Positions 16,214 through 26,818 are shown, counted from the first letter of the stretch. The stretch is 37,265 nt of DNA from Microcoleus sp. FACHB-61 (GCA_014695295.1 JACJNY010000008.1:1-37265); one strand, 5' to 3'. The notes: generated from the letters alone by a model not told the origin. Translations and numbers: made by a program.

Positions 16214-17530
16214 TTACAAAACTCGCAACGTGCTAGCAACACTATCGACTGCTTCCAGCGCGCGAATTTCATCGAGTGCTTGTTGAAAATTACCTTCCCT
16301 AACATCGTGAGTCACGACGACAATTTCTGCTAAATCGCCGTGAATTCCCGTCTGTACAACTGATTCCAAACTAACTTTGTGGTTGCCGAAACAAGTGCCG
16401 AGTTTGCCAATTACCCCCGGAGTATCGCGCGTCAGAAAACGGGCGTAAAAGCGAGTAACAAGTTCCTGCATGGGAGCAATTTTGCAGTAGTGTTGGTGGC
16501 TGCAACTGAGCAAAGGATGAGGAGTCGGAACAGCTTGGCTTTTCAGGATAGCCGCCACATTTATAATGTCGGATACTACGGCGCTAGCTGTGGGGCCCGC
16601 ACCGGCGCCGCGCCCGTACAGCATCAATTGCCCGATCGGCTCTCCTTCGACTAAAATTGCATTGTAAACCCCGTTAACACTCGCCAGCGGATGAGTTTTC
16701 GGCACAAAACTCGGATGCACTCGAATTGACAGCAGTTCGCTTTCTCCCTCCGCTTGCTTGCCATTGTAGCGGGAGGTTTCTTGAGCAATAGCCAACAATT
16801 TAATCACAAATCCCAGCTTGTCGGCGTAGTCAATATCAGCCGCACTAACTTTTCTGATACCTTCGCAGTGAACATCTGCTAATTTGATGCGTCCGCCAAA
16901 AGCTAACGAGGCTAAAATAGCAATTTTATCGGCCGCATCTAATCCATCTACATCTGCTGTGGGGTCAGCTTCAGCATAACCTAATTGCTGAGCGTCGGTG
17001 AGCACTTCGGCAAAGTCTGCACCTTCTGTTTGCATCCGCGTCAGGATGTAATTAGTTGTGCCGTTGACAATGCCGGTGACAGTTTGAATGCGGTTTGCAC
17101 CTAAAGATTGTTTGAGGGTTTGAATGACCGGAATGCCGCCGCCGACAGCAGCTTCTAGCATTACGTAAACGCCTTTTTTGTTGGCGGCCTCGAAGATTTC
17201 ATTACCGTAGCGGGCGATAACTGCTTTGTTGGCAGTGACGACGTGCTTGCCGCTGGCAATAGCTTGCAGAATCAGCGATCGCGCCGGTTCCAATCCGCCA
17301 ATCAGTTCTACTACAATATCAACTTCAGGGTCAGTGACGATCGCTTCTAGGTCTGTTGTCAGCACATTTTCTGGCAATTGTAAAGACCGAGTTCGAGAAA
17401 TATCGCGCACTCCCACCCGATAGATTTCCAATTCCTGCAACAGCCGATGGCGGCCGTCTGGGGAGAGCAAAATCTCTGCTGTTCCCGCGCCAACTGTACC
17501 CAAACCTAACAAACCAATTTTGAAAGCCAC
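16214..17530 (-). CDS. hom: Homoserine dehydrogenase
   Basis: Reduces aspartate semialdehyde to homoserine, the branch to threonine and methionine. The 438 residues begin MAFKIGLLGLGTVGAGTAEI with the NAD(P)-binding GLGTVGAG loop. The catalytic domain has HVVTANKAVIARYG, GGGIPVIQTLKQSLGANRI and the family signature region LTDAQQLGYAEADPTADVDG followed by LDAADKIAILASLAFG. A C-terminal ACT domain (about 355-438, RDTPGVIGKLGTCFGNHKVS) is the expected site of threonine feedback. The ATG at 17530 fits the conserved N-terminus. It is transcribed alone. The nearby thrS is about 13 kb away and not co-transcribed. Confidence 0.96.
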   Translation of the reverse strand: MAFKIGLLGLGTVGAGTAEILLSPDGRHRLLQELEIYRVGVRDISRTRSLQLPENVLTTDLEAIVTDPEVDIVVELIGGLEPARSLILQAIASGKHVVTANKAVIARYGNEIFEAANKKGVYVMLEAAVGGGIPVIQTLKQSLGANRIQTVTGIVNGTTNYILTRMQTEGADFAEVLTDAQQLGYAEADPTADVDGLDAADKIAILASLAFGGRIKLADVHCEGIRKVSAADIDYADKLGFVIKLLAIAQETSRYNGKQAEGESELLSIRVHPSFVPKTHPLASVNGVYNAILVEGEPIGQLMLYGRGAGAGPTASAVVSDIINVAAILKSQAVPTPHPLLSCSHQHYCKIAPMQELVTRFYARFLTRDTPGVIGKLGTCFGNHKVSLESVVQTGIHGDLAEIVVVTHDVREGNFQQALDEIRALEAVDSVASTLRVL

Positions 17531-17805
17531 GACTTTGACCCGTAGAAACTCAATTAAGCCACAACCATTGTAGGCTATTGGCGTACCGGAGCAATCAAAA
17601 TAGTATTGTAGAGTGCGCAGTAATTGTAGGGGGCTTATGGGCGCACCTTATGAAAAATATTTAATTGTAATTGTAGGGTGCGCACGGGACACGTTACAAG
17701 AAAAAATCTATTTGGGCAATATGAATTACTAAAAAGTATTGCCATAAAAACAATTGTAGGGCGAGCAAAGCCCACCCTACAAATCAGATTAAATCAGGTA
17801 ACACA
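17531..17805. other. Intergenic region between petH and hom with TTGTAGGGTGCG repeats
   Basis: No gene. Contains ATTGTAGGGGGCTTATGGGC, ATTGTAGGGTGCGCACGG and, at 17754-17782, a hairpin TTGTAGGG...CCCTACAA with an inner GGGCGAGCAAAGCCC. These are members of the interspersed TTGTAGGGTGCG family, also at 7282 and 29771. The hairpin is 24 bp past the petH stop and may terminate it. Confidence 0.65.
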
Positions 17806-19689
<1,884 letters not shown>

Positions 19690-20694
19690 ATGACAAGTAA
19701 GCCGGATCGCGTGGTTTTAATTGGCGTTGCCGGAGACTCCGGATGCGGAAAATCTACTTTTTTGCGCCGATTGACAGATTTGTTCGGGGAAGATTTCGTT
19801 ACTGTAATCTGCCTTGACGACTATCACAGTCTCGATCGCAAGCAGCGCAAGGAAACAGGGATTACAGCCCTTGACCCCAGAGCGAACAATTTTGACCTGA
19901 TGGCAGAGCAAATGAAGGCGCTCAAAGAAGGTCACGCGATCGACAAGCCGATCTACAACCACGAAACCGGTATGATCGACCCGCCCGAAAGGGTAGAGCC
20001 GAATCACGTGATTGTGATTGAGGGGCTGCATCCCCTGTACGACGAGCGAGTTCGATCGCTCATCGACTTCAGCGTCTACCTCGACATCAGCGACGAGGTA
20101 AAAATTGCTTGGAAAATCCAGCGCGACATGGCGGAACGGGGCCACCGTTACGAAGACGTGCTGTTTGCGATCAATGCTCGCAAACCGGATTTTACGGCCT
20201 ACATTGACCCGCAAAAGCAATATGCTGATGTGGTAATTCAAGTGTTGCCGACCAACTTGATCAAAGATGACAAGGAGCGGAAAGTTCTGCGCGTGCAGAT
20301 GATCCAGCGCGAAGGCATCGCCAATTTTGAACCTGCGTATTTGTTTGACGAAGGTTCAACAATTAACTGGGTTCCTTGCGGCCGCAAGCTGACTTGTTCC
20401 TATCCCGGAATTAAGATGTACTACGGGCCCGATGCTTTCTACGGTCACGAAGTCTCGATTTTGGAAGTAGATGGTCAATTCGAGAATCTCGAAGAAGTTA
20501 TTTACATCGAAAGCCATTTGAGCAAGACTTCTACGAAGTATGAAGGCGAGTTAACTCACCTGTTGCTCCAGCACCGCGAATATCCTGGTTCTAACAATGG
20601 AACTGGTTTGTTCCAAGTGTTAGTAGGATTGAAGATGCGGGCGACTTACGAGAAGTTGACCGCAAAAGAAGCGAAAGTGGCTATGAGTGTTTAG
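19690..20694 (+). CDS. prk: Phosphoribulokinase
   Basis: Phosphorylates ribulose 5-phosphate to the Rubisco substrate in the Calvin cycle. The 334 residues have the P-loop GVAGDSGCGKST (residues 12-23) and the regulatory cysteine pair Cys19 and Cys41 (VTVICLDDYHSLDR). The second pair, Cys230 and Cys236 (WVPCGRKLTCSYPG), is the one used in the CP12-GAPDH-PRK dark complex in known homologues. The catalytic region contains VIVIEGLHPLYDERVR. Redox control is inferred from these cysteines. The ATG at 19690 follows AGAGGGAAACT. A strong terminator at 20716 ends the unit; the gene is divergent from petH. Confidence 0.98.
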   Translation: MTSKPDRVVLIGVAGDSGCGKSTFLRRLTDLFGEDFVTVICLDDYHSLDRKQRKETGITALDPRANNFDLMAEQMKALKEGHAIDKPIYNHETGMIDPPERVEPNHVIVIEGLHPLYDERVRSLIDFSVYLDISDEVKIAWKIQRDMAERGHRYEDVLFAINARKPDFTAYIDPQKQYADVVIQVLPTNLIKDDKERKVLRVQMIQREGIANFEPAYLFDEGSTINWVPCGRKLTCSYPGIKMYYGPDAFYGHEVSILEVDGQFENLEEVIYIESHLSKTSTKYEGELTHLLLQHREYPGSNNGTGLFQVLVGLKMRATYEKLTAKEAKVAMSV

Positions 20695-20715
20695 AACGCA
20701 GACATGAAAGATTTG

Positions 20716-20741
20716 AGAGGCGCAATTGCGCCTCTTTTTTT
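20716..20741 (+). terminator. Rho-independent terminator of prk
   Basis: AGAGGCGC-AATT-GCGCCTCT (20716-20735) is a perfect stem directly followed by a run of T to 20741. It starts 21 bp after the prk stop codon. Confidence 0.95.
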
Positions 20742-20750
20742 GTGGATAAA

Positions 20751-20780
20751 TGAACCGCAGAGGGCGCAGAGGGCGCAGAG
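20751..20780 (+). repeat. 30-bp GAACCGCAGAGGGCGCAGAG-type repeat, copy 1
   Basis: Begins TGAACCGCAGAGGGCGCAGA and continues with another GGGCGCAGAG. An identical copy is at 26390-26419 and an inverted copy with one change is at 26886-26915. It marks the junction between the prk terminator and the mcrBC end of the accessory block. Confidence 0.95.
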
Positions 20781-20785
20781 AAGAG

Positions 20786-21982
20786 TTAGGGGAGGGTGTT
20801 TGGCAGTAGAGAGGTTAAGAAGGTTTTTCCGGCTTCATTCAGGTCGCTATCTAGGGAAAAAGTTAGACTGCGAACTCGAATATCGTCATTTTTTATATCT
20901 AGTGGCTGTTGGAGGTTTTGCGGGTAGACGAGAATTGCATCTTGGCACTTTAAGGCATTCGCGTAAGCAACTATTTGATGAATGTCATTATTGGCTACTT
21001 TATCGGGAGCTTTGTATTTTGTATCGAGGACGTATTGGACTTTTTTTGTTGCAATATCGCACAGCAGTAAGTCAATCCGATCGAAATAGTTTTGGTCATG
21101 TGTGACTCGGTGTTGTTGTTTGACAAAAAAGCCTTTTGGTGTATTTGCTTTGAGCCATTCAGCGACAAATTGTTCATATAAATTAGCCATGTCTATGAGA
21201 AAAGGGAGCATTTCGCGATCGCCTGTTTCGTGACTCGGCCCTGTGTTATCTAAAAAAAATCGACATAAGGCGTGTAAAAGTTGATAATCTTGATTCAAAC
21301 GGTGATAATTTCTATCAATACAAGCTTCTGATTTAAAAGGTTTTAATGTGACAAATCCTTGGAGTGCGTGAAAGGCTTTTCGCACAGTGGATGAAACAGA
21401 TTCACGGCACAAACCGCTGCGGCCAATTATGAAGAGTGTCCCAGCCAGAATTTGATTATCTTCGATGTCGCCTGTTTGTTCGTTATAGTGGCATTTTAGT
21501 TTAACATCCCAAGGTTTTTGCAGGGCTGACCGCAAATCGACCCGGCCGCGAATGTAGGCGAGTCTTTCTGTTTTGGATAAGTAATCGCGATATAATCCTT
21601 TGCGACAGCGTTCTAGAATTTTGTGGGCAAGAATGTTAGCTAATCTCTCGTAAGTTTCTTGTAAAGATTGGCACTGAATCGAGCCTTGGGGAAATTTTAT
21701 CTTAAGGTTGTAGGCATAGTCAAGCATTCCGAAGAGGTTGTTTATGGGAACCTTGGGGCGGATGGCGATGTGAAATTCTGGAGTGATGGGAATGTTGCCC
21801 ACTCTACCTTTAGATTTTAAGTGCCATTGATATTTTGTTTTAAAGTTGGGAAATTCTATCTCGATTTCCTTGGCATAATTATGGTATATTTTTTCTCCTA
21901 CTGATTCGGGGATTGAGTCTTGTTCAAAAGTTGCTAATTGATATTCTGTAAGTTCGATAATTCGGCGGGATTCTGCTTTCAT
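20786..21982 (-). CDS. mcrC: McrC-family nuclease subunit of a McrBC-type restriction system
   Basis: 398 residues. The N-terminal half (IIELTEYQLATFEQDSIPES, GRVGNIPITPEFHIAIRPKV) is the McrC N-terminal domain that stimulates the McrB GTPase in known systems. The C-terminal half carries a PD-(D/E)xK nuclease core: DRIDLLLCD, then YVLDTKYK with the D-x-K pair, then DIHQIVAYANAL. In the family it cuts modified DNA after McrB translocation. It lies 56 bp downstream of mcrB on the same strand and is probably co-transcribed. The ATG at 21982 begins MKAESRRIIEL. The modification recognised here cannot be deduced from the sequence. Confidence 0.9.
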   Translation of the reverse strand: MKAESRRIIELTEYQLATFEQDSIPESVGEKIYHNYAKEIEIEFPNFKTKYQWHLKSKGRVGNIPITPEFHIAIRPKVPINNLFGMLDYAYNLKIKFPQGSIQCQSLQETYERLANILAHKILERCRKGLYRDYLSKTERLAYIRGRVDLRSALQKPWDVKLKCHYNEQTGDIEDNQILAGTLFIIGRSGLCRESVSSTVRKAFHALQGFVTLKPFKSEACIDRNYHRLNQDYQLLHALCRFFLDNTGPSHETGDREMLPFLIDMANLYEQFVAEWLKANTPKGFFVKQQHRVTHDQNYFDRIDLLLCDIATKKVQYVLDTKYKAPDKVANNDIHQIVAYANALKCQDAILVYPQNLQQPLDIKNDDIRVRSLTFSLDSDLNEAGKTFLTSLLPNTLP

Positions 21983-22038
21983 AATTGTGGTGGATGCAGT
22001 AACGCCACGGTATCGGCGTTAATGACGGCGTTAGATTG

Positions 22039-23682
22039 TCAATAGCCCAATTTTGTCTTGATATTATCCCAGAGAAACTCATCCATTTTTTCCAGGTTAT
22101 CAAAGAAGTATTCTTCGAGGTATGGCTCAATTTCCATTTGCCAAATATCTTGGATATCTTCAGCTAAGGTTTTTGTCAAAAAGAAAGAGATACCTAGTTC
22201 ATAGTGTTTATTGTTAATTGCGCGATTGACATCTTCTAGAATGCTAGTTAATTTATCAACGGGAAAACCTGTTTCCTCTCTGTGGTGATACTGTCGGAGC
22301 ACTTCATAGTTTGGATAGACGGGAATGAATGCAAAGCGGCGGCGGAGTGCGTTATCGACTAAGGCAATAGAACGGTCTGCTGTATTCATTGTGCCGATAA
22401 TGCGGACATTCGTAGGGATTCTAAATTCTTCGCCACTGGCTAATTTAACGGTGCGATCGCGGTCATCAAGCAAATACATTAACTCTCCAAATACCTGAGA
22501 TAAATTTGCACGGTTAATTTCATCAATAATGATAACGCAAGTGTCTTGACAAGACTCAGCTTTTGTGCAAAATTCTAGGAATCTGCCGGGAACTATGGGA
22601 TAAGTTAATTGCCCATCTTGACTCTGCGGACGGATGCCTTGAATAAAGTCTTCATAAGTATAAGCTGGATGAAATTGAATAATGTCTGAAAAGCCGTCAC
22701 CGCCACCGATTAAGTATTGGGCTAGTTTTTGAGCAAGGAAGGTTTTTCCGGTTCCGGGCGGGCCTTGGATTATGGCTTGTTGCTTGCGGTTAATGGTGCG
22801 TATCCAGCGGTTTAGTTCAGATATTTGAAAACCCGTAAAGTAAGAAATTTCTTCGAGGCTATGATAGAATCGATTAAATTCTTTTGTATATACTGAAAAA
22901 TATTGACTGATAAGCAGAGGTAACTCATTATCATACAGATTGCAACATAAAAACAATGGAAATATTTTTTTAAAAGTTTGCGCTATTATTTGAATTAACT
23001 GTTTAGCAGAATATCCTAATACTTGTTCTGATTCAAGTGATATAGCGACCTGAATATTAGTAATTTTATGTCTTTTAACTTCCGGTGGTTGTTGGGCTAA
23101 AGAAATAATACTTTCCAATAATTCATAAATACATTTTTGAGGTTTCATGATTATGCTACGCGATTCCGGCCAAATGGAATTAACACTAATTATTTGCTGA
23201 GTTAAATAGCAATGATGTTGATTGGGAAGCTCGTAACGTTTAAGCATTTCGATTACACCGGGTTTATCTAGATAATTACATTTATAATTTTCTATTATGC
23301 AATCAACATAGTCACTTTTTGCAGAAAAACCAAAAGTTAACTTTTGGCTGTCAAATCTTAGCATTAACTGAGCTTCATCTAGAGAATTGATATCTTCAAA
23401 CCCAAAAGCTACACTGTAAGCGATTGATTGGCAAAAGTCTGTTGTAATGATAGATCCAAGTCTTTCCCACTTAATATTTATATGTTTTTTGATAAAATCG
23501 GGTAACATCTCTTCCACCTGAATTGAAACATACTTTAATGGTTCTTCTACATATTTTAAGAAATCTTTTTTATGTGCTATGTAAAAATCTGAGCTTTCAT
23601 CTGCTGTAGTATAAAATTGTGCCAATAAGTTAAATGTGTCTGCTGAAAAAGGACATTCAGGATGTACAAAAACTTTTTCCAT
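22039..23682 (-). CDS. mcrB: McrB-family AAA+ GTPase/ATPase of a McrBC-type restriction system
   Basis: 547 residues from the ATG at 23682 (MEKVFVHPECPF). The frame continues 9 codons to a TTG at 23709 but neither has a good ribosome site. The C-terminal half is an McrB-type AAA+ motor: Walker A GPPGTGKTFLAQKL, Walker B TCVIIIDEINRANLSQVFGE, and the family signature GTMNTADRSIALVDNALRRR. The N-terminal about 290 residues, normally the DNA-recognition module, match no domain I know and are low in GC compared with flanking genes. Together with mcrC this forms a type IV restriction pair directed at modified DNA. Codon and AT bias suggest acquisition by transfer. Confidence 0.9.
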   Translation of the reverse strand: MEKVFVHPECPFSADTFNLLAQFYTTADESSDFYIAHKKDFLKYVEEPLKYVSIQVEEMLPDFIKKHINIKWERLGSIITTDFCQSIAYSVAFGFEDINSLDEAQLMLRFDSQKLTFGFSAKSDYVDCIIENYKCNYLDKPGVIEMLKRYELPNQHHCYLTQQIISVNSIWPESRSIIMKPQKCIYELLESIISLAQQPPEVKRHKITNIQVAISLESEQVLGYSAKQLIQIIAQTFKKIFPLFLCCNLYDNELPLLISQYFSVYTKEFNRFYHSLEEISYFTGFQISELNRWIRTINRKQQAIIQGPPGTGKTFLAQKLAQYLIGGGDGFSDIIQFHPAYTYEDFIQGIRPQSQDGQLTYPIVPGRFLEFCTKAESCQDTCVIIIDEINRANLSQVFGELMYLLDDRDRTVKLASGEEFRIPTNVRIIGTMNTADRSIALVDNALRRRFAFIPVYPNYEVLRQYHHREETGFPVDKLTSILEDVNRAINNKHYELGISFFLTKTLAEDIQDIWQMEIEPYLEEYFFDNLEKMDEFLWDNIKTKLGY

Positions 23683-23730
23683 TTTTTCTGTATGTTTAAG
23701 GTGACTCAATTGTTGTTCTTAAATTATTGT

Positions 23731-23880
23731 AGCCGATCGCCCTTCCCGACACCAGATATCTGAGATGCGATCGCACCCACCATCCTTACCCACATCAATA
23801 GCCCTCCCAAACCAGTAACACAGGCAAAACCGCTAACAACAGTTGCCGGAAAAGTTAAACTTGCGCCGAGTGACTCAGAT
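23731..23880 (-). other. Open but unassigned stretch between mcrB and the vapC-like gene
   Basis: Directly after the vapC stop the minus strand stays open in another frame (SLGASLTFPATVVSGFACVT, GLGGLLMWVRMVGAIASQIS, ending GKGDRLQ at about 23731) without a start codon. It may be the tail of a lost gene. A similar LTFPGTVVN peptide occurs on the other side of the toxin-antitoxin pair (about 24523-24680). No function is proposed. Confidence 0.3.
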
Positions 23881-24282
23881 TTACCAAATTGTGTCTATAC
23901 TAGATAATTGAATCCGGCGATCGCGACTAATAACGGGTACATTAAGATACAAAGCAGTAGCAGCAATAATGCGATCGGGCAAATCGGGAATTTGCGATCG
24001 GTCAACTTGCCTTAAAGTCAAAGCTATATTGCGATCGAAAGGAATTTCCACCAATAAGGCATCATCGCTCTCAACTTCTCTCAATAATAGATCCAGAGTA
24101 GTTGAATTAATCCGCCCTCTCTCGCTCAGATAGACAATTTCCGCTAATGTAATTGATGAAAGAGCCACCTGATTTCCCTCGGCAGCTATCTCTTATATTG
24201 TCGTTATAGCAGTCACCGAAAGTCGTGAATCGGCAAATATATACCAGATGACAGCATGAGTATCCGCTACAGCACGCAGCAT
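23881..24282 (-). pseudogene. VapC-like PIN-domain toxin interrupted by a nonsense codon
   Basis: From an ATG at 24282 the minus strand reads MLRAVADTHAVIWYIFADSR and LSVTAITTI, then TAA at 24193-24195 (codon 30), then continues in the same frame EIAAEGNQVALSSITLAEIV through DLPDRIIAATALYL and VISRDRRI to a TAA at 23881. All the PIN-domain acidic positions are present (Asp7, Glu in TLAEIV, Asp in PDRIIAA, Asp in SRDRRI). PIN toxins are Mg-dependent RNases. A fragment could still start at the GTG at 24168, but it lacks the first catalytic Asp. The ATG overlaps the antitoxin stop as TAATG. Either a real inactivating mutation or a one-base error. Confidence 0.85.
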
Positions 24283-24509
24283 TAGAAATCCTCCCTTGGG
24301 AAATTCGCCCATTCTTCGCTGCGAGCTTCATCTATATCAGCAGCAGAGGGTGCAATTCCCAAGTCAGCACATAAACCCCACAATGATTTGCGGGGAGTGG
24401 GCCGAACCACTAATTCTCGTTCTATTTCAGGAACAATCCACTTAATCAATCGTAACTTTTCGGCTAGAGACAAGTGCTTAACAAGATTTAAAACCGCCTC
24501 AAAAGTCAT
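24282..24509 (-). CDS. Antitoxin of the PIN toxin (VapB-type)
   Basis: 75 residues, MTFEAVLNLVKHLSLAEKLR followed by LIKWIVPEIERELV and a C-terminal tail with SLWGLCADLGIAPSAADIDE and ARSEEWANFPREDF. The SLWGLCADLG and EEWANFPRED stretches are typical of cyanobacterial antitoxins paired with PIN proteins; the tail would wrap the toxin and the N-terminal helices could form the DNA-binding dimer. The stop overlaps the toxin ATG by one base, so the two are translationally coupled. The gene is intact while the toxin carries a stop codon, which would leave an orphan antitoxin. The ATG at 24509 is the only start that fits. Confidence 0.8.
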   Translation of the reverse strand: MTFEAVLNLVKHLSLAEKLRLIKWIVPEIERELVVRPTPRKSLWGLCADLGIAPSAADIDEARSEEWANFPREDF

Positions 24510-24717
24510 GTTTTTTATGTTTCAATTTGTGATTGATGTAATTGTAGCATTTGGGCTGCCAAGCACAGCATCACCAGGTTTGGGTTGAGAAGATTCGTTT
24601 ACCACGGTTCCCGGAAAAGTTAAAACTGTGTCGAAATTATCTAAACGTGCTATATTCAACTCCGTAAACCCTGAACTTCGCTTTCAGGTATTGCAAATTT
24701 ATCCACGAGTCAACTGA

Positions 24718-26370
24718 ATGCTCTCTACTTTTAAGAAACTAGCTTCAATTGCAATCATCTTTGCCGCCGTAAAACTTTTACTTAATTATCCGCCTTTCAG
24801 AGAAATAGAAAATTATATAGCAAATAGAGACCCAGCAAGTGCTACCTTAGACGCTGGAACTCTGCAGCAAAAACCCAGCAGCCCGCCTCCGGTACCTCGC
24901 AAAAAATCACCGGAGCAAAAGTTCGATGTAGTAGTGTATGGCGATGAAGTACCGGGGATATGTGCGGCGATATGGGCTAAGAAAACTTTAGGCCCAAAGG
25001 GCAAAGTTGCGATCGTGCGATCGAACTACGGAAGAGATCCTTTGGGCGGCTTACTCACCCGCGGCGGTTTAGCTTACATCGATTTAGATAAAATCCCCAA
25101 TTGGTACCGCCAACCCTATGCCCAATGTTTTAAGGAATTCTTAGATAAAGCGAATGCGCGCGAATCTTGCTTAGACCCAAAAAGGGCAGATCAAGCTCTC
25201 AGGCAAATGCTTTCTGCAGCAAAAGTCAAAGTTATTTCCAACTCAACTCTTATTCCCCACGTCGTAGATAAAAAAATCGAATATGCCGAAGTAAAAGGCA
25301 GCACCTTAAAAATTAAAGCCAACTCTTTTATTGACGTAACTCAAGACGCGGAATTAGCCAGAAAAGCAGGCTTATCTTATTATACAGGATATGAATCTCA
25401 AAATATAAAATCCAAAAATGAAACTTTAGCAGTCTCTATAGTTCCGAGAATTACGGGTATAACGATGTCCGAATTCCGCAGAATAGAAGATGAAATTCTA
25501 TACAATAGGCCTTTGGTAAAAAAGATTAAAGAAAGCATTACAAAATCTAAAGATCCGGCCAGTACAAAATTCTGGATGAGGAATTTCTGGAGTACGATTT
25601 ATCAGCCATATACAGACGGCTACGACATCAGAAGTGTAGCCATAGGAGCAGCGTATCACATAGACAGAAATCTGCCCTTTAGTCAAAATAAAGGATTCTT
25701 TTTTGATAAAGGCAATGTCTGCGTTTATAACAAAAATGTGCTGTCTTGGAACGGGTTTCTGTTTAAATACCAAGTTGACCAAATCATGAAGATGGAAGCT
25801 AACGGCAGAAAACCGACTCCTGAGATGATTAAAGAAATGTCACATCTCCAACACTGGCTACAAAAGAAGTCCGGTAAAGATGTGAGAGTATTTATTCCAG
25901 ACGAGATTTATATCAGGCAAACTTTGAACATTCGCGATGTGGTAGATCCGCTGACGGGGCAGGAGATTATCAAAGGGGGAACAGCAGCGTCCAAGTCGAT
26001 CGGCAGTTTTTCCTACGATTTTGATATGCGGGGCGGAGTCAAGAATTTATCTGCGAGAATTCCGCCGCTGCCAGTCTATAATTTCGGCATAGAAAGCGCT
26101 TTGGCTAGCAAAGTCAAGAATTTAGCGATTGTCGGGCGATCGTCCGGTTATGTCGGTATGGCTGTATCTGTCGGGCGAATTGCGACGGTGAATATTTATC
26201 AAGGACAAGGTGTGGGCGTCGCCGCTGGTTTGGCTAGCAAGTTCGGTGTGCCGCTGAATTCGATTACTTCGGCTGAAACGAAAAAAACTCTGGAGACTTT
26301 AACGGGGAAAACGACGTATTTGTCGGGGAGAGATACGAGTTATGGGGTGGATTATAAGGAGGTGAAATAA
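24718..26370 (+). CDS. Membrane-anchored FAD-dependent oxidoreductase
   Basis: 550 residues. Residues about 6-24 (KKLASIAIIFAAVKLLLNYP) form one hydrophobic anchor or uncleaved signal, followed by a Pro/Ser-rich linker (KPSSPPPVPRKKSPEQ). The FAD-binding fold starts at FDVVVYGDEVPGICAAIWAK; the usual GxGxxG loop is altered to GDEVPG. GLLTRGGLAYIDLD and FIDVTQDAELARKAGL match the FAD_oxidored group, and the late AIVGRSSGYVGMAVSVGRIA is the second FAD contact. Substrate unknown; relatives in cyanobacteria are annotated as generic oxidoreductases. The ATG at 24718 directly precedes the anchor. It stands between the toxin-antitoxin pair and the GxxExxY gene and is not obviously linked to either. 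Confidence 0.8.
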   Translation: MLSTFKKLASIAIIFAAVKLLLNYPPFREIENYIANRDPASATLDAGTLQQKPSSPPPVPRKKSPEQKFDVVVYGDEVPGICAAIWAKKTLGPKGKVAIVRSNYGRDPLGGLLTRGGLAYIDLDKIPNWYRQPYAQCFKEFLDKANARESCLDPKRADQALRQMLSAAKVKVISNSTLIPHVVDKKIEYAEVKGSTLKIKANSFIDVTQDAELARKAGLSYYTGYESQNIKSKNETLAVSIVPRITGITMSEFRRIEDEILYNRPLVKKIKESITKSKDPASTKFWMRNFWSTIYQPYTDGYDIRSVAIGAAYHIDRNLPFSQNKGFFFDKGNVCVYNKNVLSWNGFLFKYQVDQIMKMEANGRKPTPEMIKEMSHLQHWLQKKSGKDVRVFIPDEIYIRQTLNIRDVVDPLTGQEIIKGGTAASKSIGSFSYDFDMRGGVKNLSARIPPLPVYNFGIESALASKVKNLAIVGRSSGYVGMAVSVGRIATVNIYQGQGVGVAAGLASKFGVPLNSITSAETKKTLETLTGKTTYLSGRDTSYGVDYKEVK

Positions 26371-26389
26371 TTAAAGATATTAAGAGAAA

Positions 26390-26419
26390 TGAACCGCAGA
26401 GGGCGCAGAGGGCGCAGAG
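26390..26419 (+). repeat. 30-bp GAACCGCAGAGGGCGCAGAG-type repeat, copy 2
   Basis: Identical to 20751-20780. It lies 20 bp after the FAD oxidoreductase stop and is the left member of an inverted pair around the GxxExxY gene. Confidence 0.95.
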
Positions 26420-26440
26420 AGGAGAGGGATGAGAGGTTTG

Positions 26441-26818
26441 TTAGGAGAGGATGAGGCGGCGGATTCCTTCTTTTAAAAAGCGGACATTGAAGTTGATGAG
26501 AAGGGCTAGAGGATAACCAGTCATTTTGAGGTAGGAGATAACTTGAGCCTCATGGATAGGAAGTATAGTTTGGACTGACTTTAATTCAACTACGAGAGTA
26601 TTGGCAACCAGCATATCGTATCTTCCTTCCCCAACCACAACACCTTTATAAGTTACATTTACTGTAGGTTGAGGTTGAAAAGGAATTCCCCGGCGCGAGA
26701 GTTCTTCACGCAACGAATTCTCATATACCGCTTCCAAAAAACCCGGCCCCAACTCCTTATGAACCTCCATTGCTGCCCCAATCACAGCATAAGTCAACTC
26801 ATTGAGATCATCTTCCAA
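26441..26818 (-). CDS. GxxExxY-family protein
   Basis: 125 residues. The family motif is GFLEAVYENSL (GxxExxY, residues about 25-35), preceded by YAVIGAAMEVHKELGPG. The later part, GEGRYDMLVANTLVVELKSV and IHEAQVISYLKMTGYPLALL, has the look of a PD-(D/E)xK nuclease core (a D, then E-L-K), which is how I interpret this family; biochemical function is unsettled. The final IRRLILS is typical. The ATG at 26818 begins MEDDLNELTYAVIG. The gene lies between inverted copies of a 30-bp repeat (26390-26419 and 26886-26915) with only 21 and 67 bp to spare. Confidence 0.85.
   Translation of the reverse strand: MEDDLNELTYAVIGAAMEVHKELGPGFLEAVYENSLREELSRRGIPFQPQPTVNVTYKGVVVGEGRYDMLVANTLVVELKSVQTILPIHEAQVISYLKMTGYPLALLINFNVRFLKEGIRRLILS

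Noticed and set aside
20996..21177. Short minus-strand frame within mcrC
   Set aside because: Overlaps the nuclease domain of mcrC in another frame; no ribosome site.
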